64,000 nt of DNA from Symbiodinium natans (GCA_905221605.1 CAJNDS010002609.1:124001-188000); one strand, 5' to 3'. Counted from the first letter of the stretch, positions 9,283-19,930 are shown. A program made the numbers and translations. The notes: a model not told the origin generated them from the sequence alone.

Positions 9283-10742
9283 TCGAGTTTAGGGTTTTTT
9301 GTAGGCTTTTGGGGGTTCAGAGGTTTTATTTCGAGCTCAGGTTTTATTGGGGTTTAGATTTTTTGGTTTAGGCCAGAGTTTTTCAGGCTTTAAAAAGTTT
9401 TGGGGTTTCTTGGGGTTGGGGTTGAGAGTTTTTGGGGTTTAGGGTTTGGGGATTTTAAGCCCCCGCCCCTTCCATTTGCGAGCACCAACAAACGCTTAAA
9501 GCGGGGGGGGTTGGGGGGAGGCGCAGCCCCCCCATTTGCATACGCAATGCTCGCATGATGGGTTTGTAAAAACATGCCTATTAAGGCGTTTTAGGGTTTA
9601 GGGTTTAGGGTTTTCGGGGGTTTGAAGTTGAGAGGTTTTTAGGGTTTAGGGTTTGAGGGTTTAGAAATCAGGGTTTTCAGGGTTTGGGGCTTAGGATTTT
9701 TTTAAGGGTTTAGGCCAGCGATTGATTGTGGTGGAGTCCGGTGGTGATAGCGTGAAACCGCCATCTTGCACTTGCAGACAGTTGGAGATCTAAGGAAACT
9801 GATCAAAGACGGAACGTAAATACAGGGCGGCGCTCAGCTTTCGTTGGGTTTGCAGCTTGATGTGGGTCAGCGTGAGGTTATGAGCGCAAGAGATCACTTC
9901 GGGAAGATGCAGAAAGACAGCTTTAGCGTGCAAGCCAGCTCGATCATTTTTAGGGCTTAGGGGTTTTTAGTGTTTGGGGTTTTAGGGGTTTTTAGGGTTT
10001 AGGGATTTTTCTGGGCACAGGGCTGGGTTTAGGGTTTAGGGTTTGGGGTTTAGGGTTTTTAGTGTTTATCGTTGAGGGCTTAGGGTTCAGGTTTCAGGGT
10101 TGAGGGTTTAAGGTTTAGGGTTTGTTTTAGGGATTAGGGTTGCTTTTTGGGGTTAGGGACTAGGGCTTATTTGCAAACGCAACACTCGCATGATGGCTTC
10201 GGAAAAGAATTAAGCGGGCGGGGCCCCGTTTGCGCAAATGCTCGCGTGATGGGTTTGAAAAAACAAGTGCTTATGTTTAGGGTTTGTAGGGTTGAGGGTT
10301 TTTAAGGGTTTGGATTGATTAGGGTTTAGGCTTAGGGGTGTAGGGGCTAGGGTCTTCGGGGTCTCAAGTTGAGGTTTTGTAGGGTTTAGGCTTGGTGGGT
10401 TTTGGGCTCAGGGGTTCTCAGGGTGTAGGGCTTATAGGGTTTAGCAGTTTTTAGGTTTTTTGGGTGTTTTAGGGTTCTTTTAGGGTTCAGGGTTTAGGGT
10501 TTAGGGTTTAGGGTTTAGGCAAGGTTTTTAGGGTTTAGAGTTCAGGGGTTTTGAGGGTTTAGGGTTTAGGTTTTTTTAACGGGTTTAAGGCTTAGGGTTT
10601 TTTTTAGGGTTTAGGTTTTTTGGGGTTTAGGGCTGGATTTAGGGTTTAGGGTCTTTTAGGACTAGGGTTTCTGTTTTGGGTTTCGGGATAAGGGTTTTTA
10701 GGGCTCAGGCTTAGGGTTTAGGGTGTAGGGTGTAGGGGTTCG
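9283..10742 (+). repeat. Degenerate TTTAGGG telomere-type repeat block
   Basis: About 1.45 kb is dominated by TTTAGGG and close variants (TTAGGG, TTTTAGGG, TTTAGGGTT). Perfect runs occur near 9,592-9,611 and 10,490-10,515. TTTAGGG is the telomere unit reported for dinoflagellates and most plants. The array is imperfect and has unique sequence on both sides, so it is interstitial here. A GC-rich unit containing ATTTGC, CGCAA, CTCGC and GATGG recurs at about 9,470-9,560 and 10,170-10,255 inside it. Confidence 0.85.
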
Positions 10743-10972
10743 GGTCTATGTCCTAAGACCCCTAACCTTCCCTGCCTATGCATAGGTACCTGTCCCCGTC
10801 GCCGAGGGGTAGGGGTCCCGATCAGGCTACTTTACAGACTCTTACTCAGGCAAGCAGCCAAGAGGTTCGCAGACCGCAACGCATGGTCCATGGCAGACAA
10901 GGACTTGAGAAGCAGGAGTTGACCTCATTCTCGTGAAGGTCGTCTATGGGGCGAAGTTTCGGTTTTTGGCGA
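10743..10972. other. Spacer between the telomere-like block and the YR element
   Basis: No gene, repeat or RNA is recognised. The stretch directly abuts the B2 repeat of the YR retroelement. Confidence 0.5.
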
Positions 10973-11144
10973 GTTCTATAAACTAGTTGTGCTTGCTAGC
11001 GGTATAGCCGGAGGCTTCACAAGGCTACGAGCTTCGCTCCACGCTTTGTTTTCTCTGGAGTGCCGGAAATCCTCACCAACGTCCACTCGAGGAAACAGCT
11101 AACGATGCACACAACAGGTTGATGGGTGGGACCAAGTTACCCCA
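10973..11144 (-). repeat. B2 terminal repeat of the YR element
   Basis: A 172-bp sequence, matched at 11,604-11,775 with at most a few differences by eye. It starts GTTCTATAAACTAG and ends AAGTTACCCCA in plus orientation. The outer end at 10,973 should be the element's 3' terminus. Confidence 0.85.
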
Positions 11145-11511
11145 CCCATGACAGACCGAAGCAACACTTTGACAACACGAGAAAAGGTAAGTGAAAAACA
11201 CTAAGGTTAACACGGTTTCGCCCCGGTCATTCGCAGCATACTGCAAAGCAAGATATGGCCTGTACGGAGAAAACTGACACCAGACAGCTTTTTCAGCCGC
11301 CCTTACAAGAAACATGACTGTGCAAGTGTGAACCCAGAAGCCCAGATGGGCTTTCTCCAAAAGAGATGCATACAAGTGAGACTACCTGCAATACAGGTAC
11401 TGTGCTACGGCCCGCCCCGAGAGCCCACTTTCTTGTAACGAGGTCTTGATTGTTCTTCTGGCCAGTGCCAGTGAGACAGGGAACCCCAAAAATTGGGGTG
11501 GGTGGGTGAGG
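11145..11511 (-). other. Spacer X between A2 and B2
   Basis: This 367-bp segment lies between the two terminal-repeat parts and has no second copy elsewhere in the window. It contains no convincing ORF. In textbook split-repeat elements A2 and B2 are adjacent, so X is an insertion or a family-specific extension. Confidence 0.6.
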
Positions 11512-11603
11512 AAACTTAACTTTCTCGCTAGCAAGCACCACTCTAGAGCCAAAATGACGCACGAACATAGTTTATAAAACATACATGAACAAGTACATGA
11601 TAC
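11512..11603 (-). repeat. A2 internal repeat with SL-like core
   Basis: A 92-bp copy of the A1 repeat at 20,067-20,158, directly abutting B1. At 11,546-11,556 it holds GAGCCAAAATG, which on the minus (sense) strand reads CATTTTGGCTC, the core of the dinoflagellate spliced leader. Confidence 0.85.
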
Positions 11604-11775
11604 GTTCTATAAACTAGTTGTGCTTGCTAGCGGTATAGCCGGAGGCTTCACAAGGCTACGAGCTTCGCTCCACGCTTTGTTTTCTCTGGAGTGCCGGAAA
11701 TCCTCACCAACGTCCACTCGAGGAAACAGCTAACGATGCACACAACAGGTTGATGGGTGGGACCAAGTTACCCCA
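11604..11775 (-). repeat. B1 internal repeat of the YR element
   Basis: A 172-bp copy of B2. It begins 43 bp after the stop of the RT/RNase H polyprotein and abuts A2, the expected 3' arrangement of split direct repeats. Confidence 0.85.
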
Positions 11776-11818
11776 AATTAAACTACCCAGCAACCTCGCC
11801 CCGGAGAAAACCCCAAGC

Positions 11819-14800
11819 TTAAGTGAGGTTGTTCGGCACTCCCCTGCTCCGCACAGACCATGGAAGGTGAGCCCCTTCGGGGAAAACCGAAATGTTTGGA
11901 CGAGGCAACCAAAGGGCCTCGAGTGACAGCCGCACTCTATCCTTTTCCAGGCAGTCAGGGGGAACTTCATATTCAGCAGGACGAGACAAGGCATCAGCCT
12001 TGACATTGCGTTCCCCGGAAATGTGTGACACATCCAGCGTTGTTCTATGTACAGCTGCCAGCAAAGAAATCCTTTCCAGGAAAAAACAGAGAGGCCGAGC
12101 GGTGGAGAAGGAAGCGTTCACACCTGCCTCTGCACCTGTGTTGTCTGATGCGGAACGTAGCTGCAAGGGGATTCTGGCGCAAGGTAAAAGAGAAGATGTT
12201 GCCAAGATCAGCGCTCCCTGGGCGAGCGCTTCATAGCAAGCAATATCAAGCTGCATGTCTGCTTGCACTGGAATCTCAAGGGCCCGGAAGGCACTGTAGG
12301 AAAAGCTTTCGCGAAACCAACGCTGGCCTATCATGGGGTGAGAAACGTACCCACCAATGCAGCACATCGAGCCATGTGCACTTGCATCTGCTCTTGCCTC
12401 AAAGGATGCATTGCCTAAGGGGCGCATGCTGCAGAATGGGCACATATGCAAAAGCCAATGTTCGAACAAACCCAAAATGCGCACTGACTCGGTGCTCAAC
12501 TTTCTCTTCGAACTGGACTGACTTGAGACGCGCATCCAAACCCGCCTGTCTGTAATGCGCACGCGATCCAAGTCAGCCAAAGATGACAAATCCTGATGTC
12601 GGACTGACAAAAGTGTACTGTGGAGCGGAATTGCTGTACCTGGAGGAACCGATTTGAATTGCAGGGAATCCGTCAAGTGGTGACGAAGCTGTGGCCAAAC
12701 GTCTGGAGCCACCGAGTAGTTGGTAGCAGCCGGGCTGAAAAGATCATGATAGAAGGTGTACAGAAGCGACTTCATTGTCGGGAAAAGGTGTGCCGCCCAA
12801 AGAGCAAGCCCGACAAACCTCTCCAAATCCTTACGGGAAATTTTTGGATTACGCTGAAGATCTTGAACCATCCCCAAAAGTTTTAACCTTTTTTCCTCTG
12901 CAAGCGACACTACCCCGGAGGTGTAACAGAAACACCACCCTATCCATTGAACTCGAGAACTAACCTGAAGTTTCTTCCAACTCAAAGGTACCCCCAGAAT
13001 CTGAAAGAAGAGGCAGATCATCGCCCCTGTTGCTGGTAAGACGGCTTCCGCCTGAGAGAATAAGTAGTCGTCCACAAACAAGTGGCCTGCATGGCTGAAC
13101 CAAATCAAGATATGCAACAACCTAAGCAGGCAGGAGCCTAAGCGCCCCCACCAATGCTGTGCAAAGACCGCCCCGAATGGGGCCACGCGATAGAAGTACA
13201 GAGAATCTGCGAAAGCGAAACCTAGGAGACCCTGCTCGGACTCCTTGACAACACACCTTTTGTGAGCACTTTTGACATCAAGAGAAATGGCAGCTTGCCG
13301 CGAGCGGGTGCCCCGAAGGGGGAAACAGTGCATCACGTCCCTCACTGATGGCATATGCTGGACTTCTGGAACACTGCAACTTGCATTCGTGCCACACACT
13401 GAATTATCTAAGACCAACCTCTCAGAACGATTGGGCGCACGGACCACGGAGAGCTTGCCTATTGCCAGTGTACCCGGCCACTTTGCCTTAGCTGCCTCAA
13501 TGTCGCCATCAAACTTGAAGCAAAAACCCTGATCTAACTCCTCCTGCAGCAAGGCTTGGGTCACGGACAAATCCACTGAGGCCGAGCGCCAATTCTGCAT
13601 GTGAATGGACAATGATACATCCTCAAGGTTCTCTTTTTGATTCGGCCAAAAACAATTTGACACTGGGATATCGTTGTTGTACCCCGTGGGGACGCCTTGC
13701 AACAGGGATTTGCAAAGACTCACATCTGGATCACCACAAAAACAGGCAAGTGCCTCAAGCGCATGCAGATGCAAGGGTTGATGCTCACGGACCTTCCATG
13801 TATTTGCATCTGTTGCCACACCTAAGCAGGAGAAGAAGTCTTTGCGCGCATCTTGCACCTCCGAAGCGGTGAAGAGGGGTTCAGGATTGGGCCAAGTGGC
13901 TTTAGCAAGCAGGCGTTTGGGGCCCTGCATGTCACAAACTTTCCCCAGAAGGTATGTCCGAAGATTTTTGAGCTTATCCTGGCACAATGGGGTGCTCCAA
14001 TCCCCACAAGAGTGGCGACCTGCCCCATCGTGGATTACCCACGGTCCAACATCCAGGGCCTTGACAGGTACTAAAGCTGACGCGGTGGCAAGAGTGTGTT
14101 CAATCTGTGCACCTGCAAGAAGCGGCCTGATGTGCAACGCGAATTCTTCCGCCAGGCATTGGGGGTACTTAGCGGTCTTACGACTTTTGAACGAACCATC
14201 ACTCTCACGTCCCTGCACGGACTCATGTGCATTGCGTCCGTGTTGACACGTCTGCCCCATCACGGACAGGGCTTGAAAGCTCGATGCAAACAGCCAAGTT
14301 TTTGCCCAGTTCTCCCCAAAAGCACAGGCCGGGAGGACAATGAGGGCTGTAGACCCACAGTGCAACCAGCCTTGAACGCACGATTCTTCCCAGGACATAG
14401 CACCTGAAGGTTGCTCCAAATGGCCATGGCCCCCGGCCCCATGGACGATTTGAAGACATTTGCACGCCCTGAAAAGCATCTCGTGACTTGTTTGTATACG
14501 AGCCTGGGCTGATGGGGATAGGTTCTCCAGGCCCCCTAGCTGGGTTGGTGTGCGGATGGCAAAGGGCGGACCTCCAAAGAGTTTCAGGCGGGAGTATTCC
14601 GAACAGCAAGGGGATGCCGCACAATACCCCACAACACCTGAGCCACAGATGAACAAGAGCTGCTCGAAAAAGGTATTATCGAGAATGTCCATGCTGCTAT
14701 CCAACAGGATATCAACTGCAAGTGTTGGGAAGCCTAACTCCTGCACCGCTGAAGATAGAGGCTTCTCTGCGCCCGAACAAATGTCCAGGAAGATCCTCGA

Positions 14801-15337
14801 AGACTGCTGTAGCGCTGACTGAACTATGGCAGGCGAGGATGGTGGTGGGCGAGGTATTTGGGGCTGCAAGATCAAGCGGTGGTGAGCAAACCCCTTTGGA
14901 GAAGGCTTTCCCCAATTAACCTCCAAGCTAGGAACTGCCTGCTGAGAAGGGGGGCAGGGTTCGGGTGTAGTAACCGGAGCTGGGGGCTTGGTTCGTGGCT
15001 GGGGCCAAGGGAAACCCAAACCCTTAAGTGTATCACCTGACACGCCTGGGAGGGTAAAGGCAGTCAGCACCCATCGATCGCCAAGCCACGGTTGGGTGCA
15101 GTGCCAAAGGTGTACGGGGAACTTAAACGGCGCATGATGCGTTGTGACGATCTTGCCCGGGAGAGTCACCCCAAGCTTGGGGATGAACTGCGGTACAGTG
15201 CCTGCTTGGTCCTCGACCCAAAGGCCTCCATCCGAGTAGGACCTATCCCCACTGTCAAATTTGACGACCCCGGCAAATTTGCTGTGTCCTTGTGCGGGGA
15301 CGTCAAAATGTTCCTGCTGACACACAAGGCATTCCAA
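11819..15337 (-). CDS. YR-element polyprotein: oxygenase-like C-terminal half, C5-methyltransferase-like domain, RT, RNase H
   Basis: The frame has 1,172 codons. Residues 1-100 hold the second half of a 2-oxoglutarate/Fe(II) oxygenase-like fold (GGLWVED, then HLWHCTQPWLGDRWVLTAF with a possible distal His and Arg). Residues 180-460 look like a cytosine-5 methyltransferase: motif I-like FLDICSGAEKPLS (D185), motif IV-like SPCCSEYSRLK (C244, C245), LEQPSG, and a C-terminal CQHGRNAHESVQGR...KYP block shared with the plus-strand element at 33.6-34.2 kb. RT has HLFVDDYLFSQ (D756, D757). RNase H has ADASAHG, ACYEALAQ, ASDNTG and GERNVKADALSR. The first half of the oxygenase lies in an overlapping frame (15,166-15,987), so a frameshift has split the polyprotein. 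Methyltransferase activity is inferred only; motif IV has SPCC where active enzymes usually have PPC. Confidence 0.8.
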   Translation of the reverse strand: MECLVCQQEHFDVPAQGHSKFAGVVKFDSGDRSYSDGGLWVEDQAGTVPQFIPKLGVTLPGKIVTTHHAPFKFPVHLWHCTQPWLGDRWVLTAFTLPGVSGDTLKGLGFPWPQPRTKPPAPVTTPEPCPPSQQAVPSLEVNWGKPSPKGFAHHRLILQPQIPRPPPSSPAIVQSALQQSSRIFLDICSGAEKPLSSAVQELGFPTLAVDILLDSSMDILDNTFFEQLLFICGSGVVGYCAASPCCSEYSRLKLFGGPPFAIRTPTQLGGLENLSPSAQARIQTSHEMLFRACKCLQIVHGAGGHGHLEQPSGAMSWEESCVQGWLHCGSTALIVLPACAFGENWAKTWLFASSFQALSVMGQTCQHGRNAHESVQGRESDGSFKSRKTAKYPQCLAEEFALHIRPLLAGAQIEHTLATASALVPVKALDVGPWVIHDGAGRHSCGDWSTPLCQDKLKNLRTYLLGKVCDMQGPKRLLAKATWPNPEPLFTASEVQDARKDFFSCLGVATDANTWKVREHQPLHLHALEALACFCGDPDVSLCKSLLQGVPTGYNNDIPVSNCFWPNQKENLEDVSLSIHMQNWRSASVDLSVTQALLQEELDQGFCFKFDGDIEAAKAKWPGTLAIGKLSVVRAPNRSERLVLDNSVCGTNASCSVPEVQHMPSVRDVMHCFPLRGTRSRQAAISLDVKSAHKRCVVKESEQGLLGFAFADSLYFYRVAPFGAVFAQHWWGRLGSCLLRLLHILIWFSHAGHLFVDDYLFSQAEAVLPATGAMICLFFQILGVPLSWKKLQVSSRVQWIGWCFCYTSGVVSLAEEKRLKLLGMVQDLQRNPKISRKDLERFVGLALWAAHLFPTMKSLLYTFYHDLFSPAATNYSVAPDVWPQLRHHLTDSLQFKSVPPGTAIPLHSTLLSVRHQDLSSLADLDRVRITDRRVWMRVSSQSSSKRKLSTESVRILGLFEHWLLHMCPFCSMRPLGNASFEARADASAHGSMCCIGGYVSHPMIGQRWFRESFSYSAFRALEIPVQADMQLDIACYEALAQGALILATSSLLPCARIPLQLRSASDNTGAEAGVNASFSTARPLCFFLERISLLAAVHRTTLDVSHISGERNVKADALSRPAEYEVPPDCLEKDRVRLSLEALWLPRPNISVFPEGAHLPWSVRSRGVPNNLT

Positions 15338-15987
15338 GTCTCACCTGGGAACAGTTGGCACAAGAACCCATTAAGGCTTGCACACAGTTGTGGGAGTGCA
15401 TCCGTAACTGATGAACGGGCCGAAGGATTCCCTAGGCGCACCCCAAAGTTCCAGTATCCCGATTCCCCCGGAGCCGCTGAAGTAACGCTCCTGGCGGGAA
15501 GCACGCGTGGAGGCCAAGAGGCAGAAAGTAATGCCTGAAGACAGGACTTAAAGTCATGTATGCATGAGGAACCTTCTTCTGCAACATGTGTAACACCCAC
15601 CTGCCCGGGTGTTACCTCATTCCTGGAACGACCAGGCATGTTGCACGTGACATCACCCAACACGGGTTGTGAAGGGATGTTGCCCTGAGGACATTGCACT
15701 GCTGGCGACGACACAGGCCCAGCATTTGTCTCCAACAAGGAGACCGATTTCGGAAGCACATTTACAGGCTCGGCTGGCCGAGCTGCCGGCTGGATATCAT
15801 ACCCAGCAACACGATTTGCACCTGCCTGGTGCTTTGCTGAAAGAGGCTGTTGAGGTGATACTGACATACAAGGCGACAAAGGGTGTGACTGAACTGGCTC
15901 AGTGTGAGATTGCAAAGGATGCGGGGCATCTGGGGGTGATACCTCTGTAGACTGCAAATCTGAATTCGGGATTCTTTGCCACGGCAC
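15166..15987 (-). pseudogene. N-terminal part of the YR-element polyprotein with first half of the oxygenase-like domain
   Basis: The 273-codon frame has a Pro/Ser-rich head, then NFGVRLG, LFPGETWNALCVSRN and TSPHKDTANLPGSSNLTVGIG. The HKD matches the HxD iron-binding motif of 2-oxoglutarate/Fe(II) oxygenases, and HxD followed by Asn resembles TET/JBP-like members. Useful sequence ends near 15,240, where the next frame supplies GGLWVED and the distal His. The two frames overlap by about 170 bp, consistent with a small indel in one original ORF. Alternatives are a prolyl-hydroxylase-like fold or programmed frameshifting. Confidence 0.6.
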
Positions 15988-16178
15988 AAGGGTAGGTTCG
16001 AATCAGTGAGGCGTCTGTTCATGCTGAGAGGCTGTGTGCGACTTGCTCCCACACGCTGATCCATCCTGCTTGGGGTATGCACATGCATGAACAAAGGGGC
16101 AGGAGCCTCCCCTTGTGCAGCGGCCAATCTGCCACTGGACACACAGCCCTTTCTTCTCAGATCCCACTTGGATCTCTT

Positions 16179-17222
16179 TCACGAAGGTGATGTGTCTCCC
16201 TGGAGCGCCCTGGGCTTACCGCCCTTTTCTTTGCCCCTGCCCTGGCCCTTGCCGAGGCCTTTCCATTGGCCGACCTGCTTCCCCTTGCCTTTGAGATCGG
16301 GGCCGCGGGGGATGAACAAGGCTTTCGGACGAGCCTGCAGCAAGGTGCTAAGCTCACCTCTGATTTCAGTGAACTCATGCAACGCGTCATTCAAGCTCCA
16401 AGCTTTCTCACTGACTAAAGAATGGATGCTCTGCCAAATCCGACAATCTGCCTGTTGCGCTTCTAGGATTGTCGGTGCACGCAGGCCTGATGTTGGGTCG
16501 AAACGCTGGGACACAAGCTGGACGAACTTGCAGCTGTAGGCTTTAAGGCGGGCAAGGTGAGCAGAGCCAACCATGGCCAACGCAACGTCATGCACTGCCA
16601 AGATTCGCTGGATGCCACTGATACCCATATTGGCATCGGTCACTTCGATTGTAGGCGGATCATCAAGGAGCAAGCTGGAAAGACCCAGCATTTCGAGCTT
16701 GGGCTGTTTGTGGGGTCTGGCTATTAACAACTCCGAAGCTTTCTCTTCCGTCATGCGATGTTTCCAAGCTATCCATTTATACTCCGAACGTGCCTCTTGA
16801 TGAGCTGCGAGGGAAATCAGCCTCAAAGAGGGTAGAGTAGATGGATTCAAGACCTCACTTGGGTAATTTGCAAGGAATTGGCGCTTCATTTCGGACAGCT
16901 TCGTGGATGCAATTTTGGGAGCAAAACTCTCTACCCATGTCTCCAAAGTAGGATCTGCGTTGACAGGGGCCGGTAGAGCACTAGAGGAACTGGATGTTTG
17001 CATGCCCGCCCACGCTGCTTTGATCTGGGCTATCTGCAACCGAGACAAAATCTGACCTGGGAAGATCTCGGGGATGGCTCCCTCAACTTCTGCCTGAGTT
17101 TCAACAACGTGTTTGAACGCCGAGGCTGTCCAGCCCCCTTCCGTGGCCACTTTGATGACCTCTGCTGCCAAGCCTTCCTTCGCCAGTGCACTCTCCAACT
17201 CGGAATCAGCCATTACATGCAA
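16179..17222 (-). CDS. Gag-like protein of the YR element
   Basis: The 347-residue ORF is helical in the middle and ends in a basic Gly/Lys/Arg tail (KGKGKQVGQWKGLGKGQGRGKEKGGK) suited to binding RNA. No zinc knuckle is present. Position between the recombinase and the polyprotein, size and tail suggest a nucleocapsid role. A Met four codons downstream (MADSELESAL) resembles the MAD- start of the Gag at 26,222 and may be the real start. No sequence match to a named Gag family can be claimed. Confidence 0.6.
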   Translation of the reverse strand: MHVMADSELESALAKEGLAAEVIKVATEGGWTASAFKHVVETQAEVEGAIPEIFPGQILSRLQIAQIKAAWAGMQTSSSSSALPAPVNADPTLETWVESFAPKIASTKLSEMKRQFLANYPSEVLNPSTLPSLRLISLAAHQEARSEYKWIAWKHRMTEEKASELLIARPHKQPKLEMLGLSSLLLDDPPTIEVTDANMGISGIQRILAVHDVALAMVGSAHLARLKAYSCKFVQLVSQRFDPTSGLRAPTILEAQQADCRIWQSIHSLVSEKAWSLNDALHEFTEIRGELSTLLQARPKALFIPRGPDLKGKGKQVGQWKGLGKGQGRGKEKGGKPRALQGDTSPS

Positions 17223-17582
17223 GATACCGCAGGGCTAATGTTGGTGTTTAGCGCTAGACCAATATGTGATTCTTAGATAGGAAGACAAAGCTTTGTTCTC
17301 GTGAGCTAGATGAGCATGCTAAGCAACGAAGCTGACATGTACGAGACTTCCTGGGCATCTTCTGAATACCACGTGAAACTCTTGCAAGACGCTACACTCC
17401 TAAAGATCTTGCCTTGGGGATTTGCTAGCCCAATCGAGCGCCTGCCTGCAGAAACACCAAAAGCATGTCAAGATCATAGCAACAATCTAACCCTTGGTGG
17501 ACATGTGCAACATGACAGCCTGCGTTTTCATTGATGCATACGCAAAACAACAACCACACTTTTCTGACTCGAACATTCCAGC

Positions 17583-19613
17583 TCACTCCTCGGAACAACA
17601 AGATAAAGCTGCCAAGCATGCACTGCGTCTGCACAACCGACACGAAGATGGCACTGACGTGTGGATCATGAGCCGATCGGCCGGAAGAGTGGCACCACAC
17701 TTTGCACGCATATATGTCCCATTGACAAGAGTGCCTGACAAAGCATCTGAAGGGCAGAGCACATGCAACACCGCGGTGCAGGAGCCCAGCAAGAATTCCT
17801 CAGGCTCACCTAAGTCGTGCTCTTCGGCCGGGGGTGCCGAAGGTTCCTCCTCGCTCTCATCTGAAGATCCTGGGTCGGAGTGGTACACGAGATCTTTGTC
17901 CAGCGCCTCTATATCTGGATCAGGGGTGACTATTTGATTTTCTGCGACCTCCCAACTCCCATTACTGCTTTGAAGCAAATCGTCACTGCCGTCAAGTTGA
18001 AACGAGAACCACTGGAAGGGTTCAAACTCGTAGTCCTTAGAGAAGGCTTCCGGCGGGATGTACGCTGGTGTCAAGGGCTGCTGCCCTCCTCTGTGCTGGG
18101 GGACCAAAAATCGGAAGCCTGTGCGGATGCTATCACGAATGCAAGATTGGCACCGAAGCATGCCATGAACATCATCACGGGAATAAAGAGCGGAGCTGCT
18201 TATGCGGTGGTGCCCTTGACGTTTCCTATCAACCTCATCAACATTGACTTGAAGGGACATGGAAAGCATAGTGGCTTTGAGACTGTGCACTGTGAAATTG
18301 AGGGGCGGTACCTCTGGTGGTGCGGACGCCCAAGGCATGAGGAGAAAATGCCTCAACCACCTCAGCGCCTCAGCATAGCTCATAGCTTGCAGGGGCAACA
18401 TGAAGCTGTCGCCTTGCACTGCTGGAAGCAAGAACGATGGAAGCCACGAATCTGGGTGGTTTCGAACATGCATTGTAGCTAGCCTGTCAAGGGCATGCAG
18501 GTATTTGCTAACCCAAGAATGCGTCCCACGAGACAGAATACCTGACGCAAGGATGCCCCAGGGCTGCCCGGTGTGACATGTTTTGGTCGCATAACACGTA
18601 CCACGAAGGACATGTAAATCAAAAGATAATGAACTCCACTCCACACGTTGAAGATCTGCAAATCGCAATGAACCCCAGGCAGCAACCAAAAAACCACCAA
18701 GCACAACCACTTCAAGGAATGATGCCTGCTTCATCAAGATGCGTCTTTCCCACAGCTGGAGCACCCAAGTGGGTAGTGGGAAACTCTCACGGCGTTCACG
18801 AGGAATTTTTGACTTCAGAAAAGAATCAATCACTTTTTCATACGCGCACGATAAGATTGTACATTCTGCGACTTTGCATAGCCAACGAAGTGCTTTGATT
18901 GTCATGCAACAGCTTGAACCCAGAGTAGGGTCTCCATGCTTCTCAAGGGACATGGTGACTAGTATGTCTGCCATCATAACACTATCAAGATTGCCAAAAC
19001 AGAGGCCTAGCCCTTCAAGGTTCGCCACAAAGTGTGACCAAGCTGCCAGGTAACGGAGCACCGTGTTCGTGGCATACCCGGAAAGAATTCGCGAGGTGTG
19101 ATGACTGGCAAATTCGGAGCACTGAATCTGCTTGAACAATCCACTACAATCACCCATAAAAACAAGCACACCCCAAAACAGTGACAAGGCCATCTGGGAG
19201 AAACCTGCAATCTGCTGGAACTTGGGATGGTGGGGATCGGCCGCCTTTGCTGGCTTTCGCTTCGGGGCAGCTTTCAAGAGAAACGATGAAGTACTTTGCC
19301 GCTGTTGGTTGGATTCTGCGAAGGACTGCCGAAACCTGGCAAAGTGTCTGGCTGATTCTTCTTCAGCATCGGAATCACAATTGCTCCTGCTGGATGCCGC
19401 AACAGGAACGGGCAGAGGTTGCCCGGCACGTGGAACTGGCTCAATGCGTCGTCCCTGGGAGTACAAAGGCTGGGCAAGACCTGCCGCCGGCAGAGGGGGA
19501 GCGGTTCCTTTAGGTTTGTCAACTGGTAGCGCAAGCCCCCCCAGGGGTGGTGGTGCACACTTGCTCTTTGCTTTACTGAAGTGCTTATCATCAGGATCCG
19601 TCGGGCGTTTCAT
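17583..19613 (-). CDS. Tyrosine recombinase of the YR element (variant with HxxK)
   Basis: The 676-residue ORF has a Pro/basic N-terminal third, then a core-binding region and a catalytic domain. Candidate catalytic residues are R317 (GSLRFADLQ), H443 with K446 (TVHSLKAT), H468 and H469 (RQGHHR), and Y477 (LYSRDDV). Most tyrosine recombinases have HxxR at the third position; here it is HxxK, and the related ORF at 30,781-33,276 has the same substitution. An acidic tail follows. The enzyme would join circular cDNA to the genome through the A/B repeats. The start sits 11 bp from the stop of the upstream coiled-coil ORF. Confidence 0.8.
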   Translation of the reverse strand: MKRPTDPDDKHFSKAKSKCAPPPLGGLALPVDKPKGTAPPLPAAGLAQPLYSQGRRIEPVPRAGQPLPVPVAASSRSNCDSDAEEESARHFARFRQSFAESNQQRQSTSSFLLKAAPKRKPAKAADPHHPKFQQIAGFSQMALSLFWGVLVFMGDCSGLFKQIQCSEFASHHTSRILSGYATNTVLRYLAAWSHFVANLEGLGLCFGNLDSVMMADILVTMSLEKHGDPTLGSSCCMTIKALRWLCKVAECTILSCAYEKVIDSFLKSKIPRERRESFPLPTWVLQLWERRILMKQASFLEVVVLGGFLVAAWGSLRFADLQRVEWSSLSFDLHVLRGTCYATKTCHTGQPWGILASGILSRGTHSWVSKYLHALDRLATMHVRNHPDSWLPSFLLPAVQGDSFMLPLQAMSYAEALRWLRHFLLMPWASAPPEVPPLNFTVHSLKATMLSMSLQVNVDEVDRKRQGHHRISSSALYSRDDVHGMLRCQSCIRDSIRTGFRFLVPQHRGGQQPLTPAYIPPEAFSKDYEFEPFQWFSFQLDGSDDLLQSSNGSWEVAENQIVTPDPDIEALDKDLVYHSDPGSSDESEEEPSAPPAEEHDLGEPEEFLLGSCTAVLHVLCPSDALSGTLVNGTYMRAKCGATLPADRLMIHTSVPSSCRLCRRSACLAALSCCSEE

Positions 19614-19624
19614 CCTGCAACCCT

Positions 19625-19930
19625 CTAGTCTTCAATCAAGCTTTGCCAAAAACCTGGAGGCCTTGGGAAGCTGTTCTGAACTGCACGCACAAGAAAGCTG
19701 AAGCAACTCTCAAGGTGCAAGAGCCGAACCGAAAGGCAACCTATGCTAGAGGTGCTTCTCTGGCCACGCAGGTCCCGGCGAACCCTCTGATCTTCCTGCT
19801 CAATACGATGCAAGCGCTGCTCCAAAAAAGCCGTATAAGATCTAAGATGCTCAATCTGGCTGTGCAACTCGTGGATTTGCAACTGCAGCTGTGCCGGCGA
19901 ACTGTCAAGTCGGGCACACGACTCTTCCAT
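19625..19930 (-). CDS. Small coiled-coil protein, first ORF of the YR element
   Basis: About 101 residues from an ATG at 19,930. The centre has heptad-like spacing (QLQLQIHELHSQIEHLRSYT, then FLEQRLHRIEQEDQRVRRDL), typical of a coiled coil. The frame stays open upstream into the A1 repeat to 20,185, so the start is uncertain. It ends 11 bp before the recombinase start. It may assist assembly as a second Gag-like protein; that is inference from position and shape. Confidence 0.5.
   Translation of the reverse strand: MEESCARLDSSPAQLQLQIHELHSQIEHLRSYTAFLEQRLHRIEQEDQRVRRDLRGQRSTSSIGCLSVRLLHLESCFSFLVRAVQNSFPRPPGFWQSLIED

Noticed and set aside
9283-10742. True chromosome end
   Set aside because: The repeats are degenerate and flanked on both sides by transposon sequence, so the block is internal.
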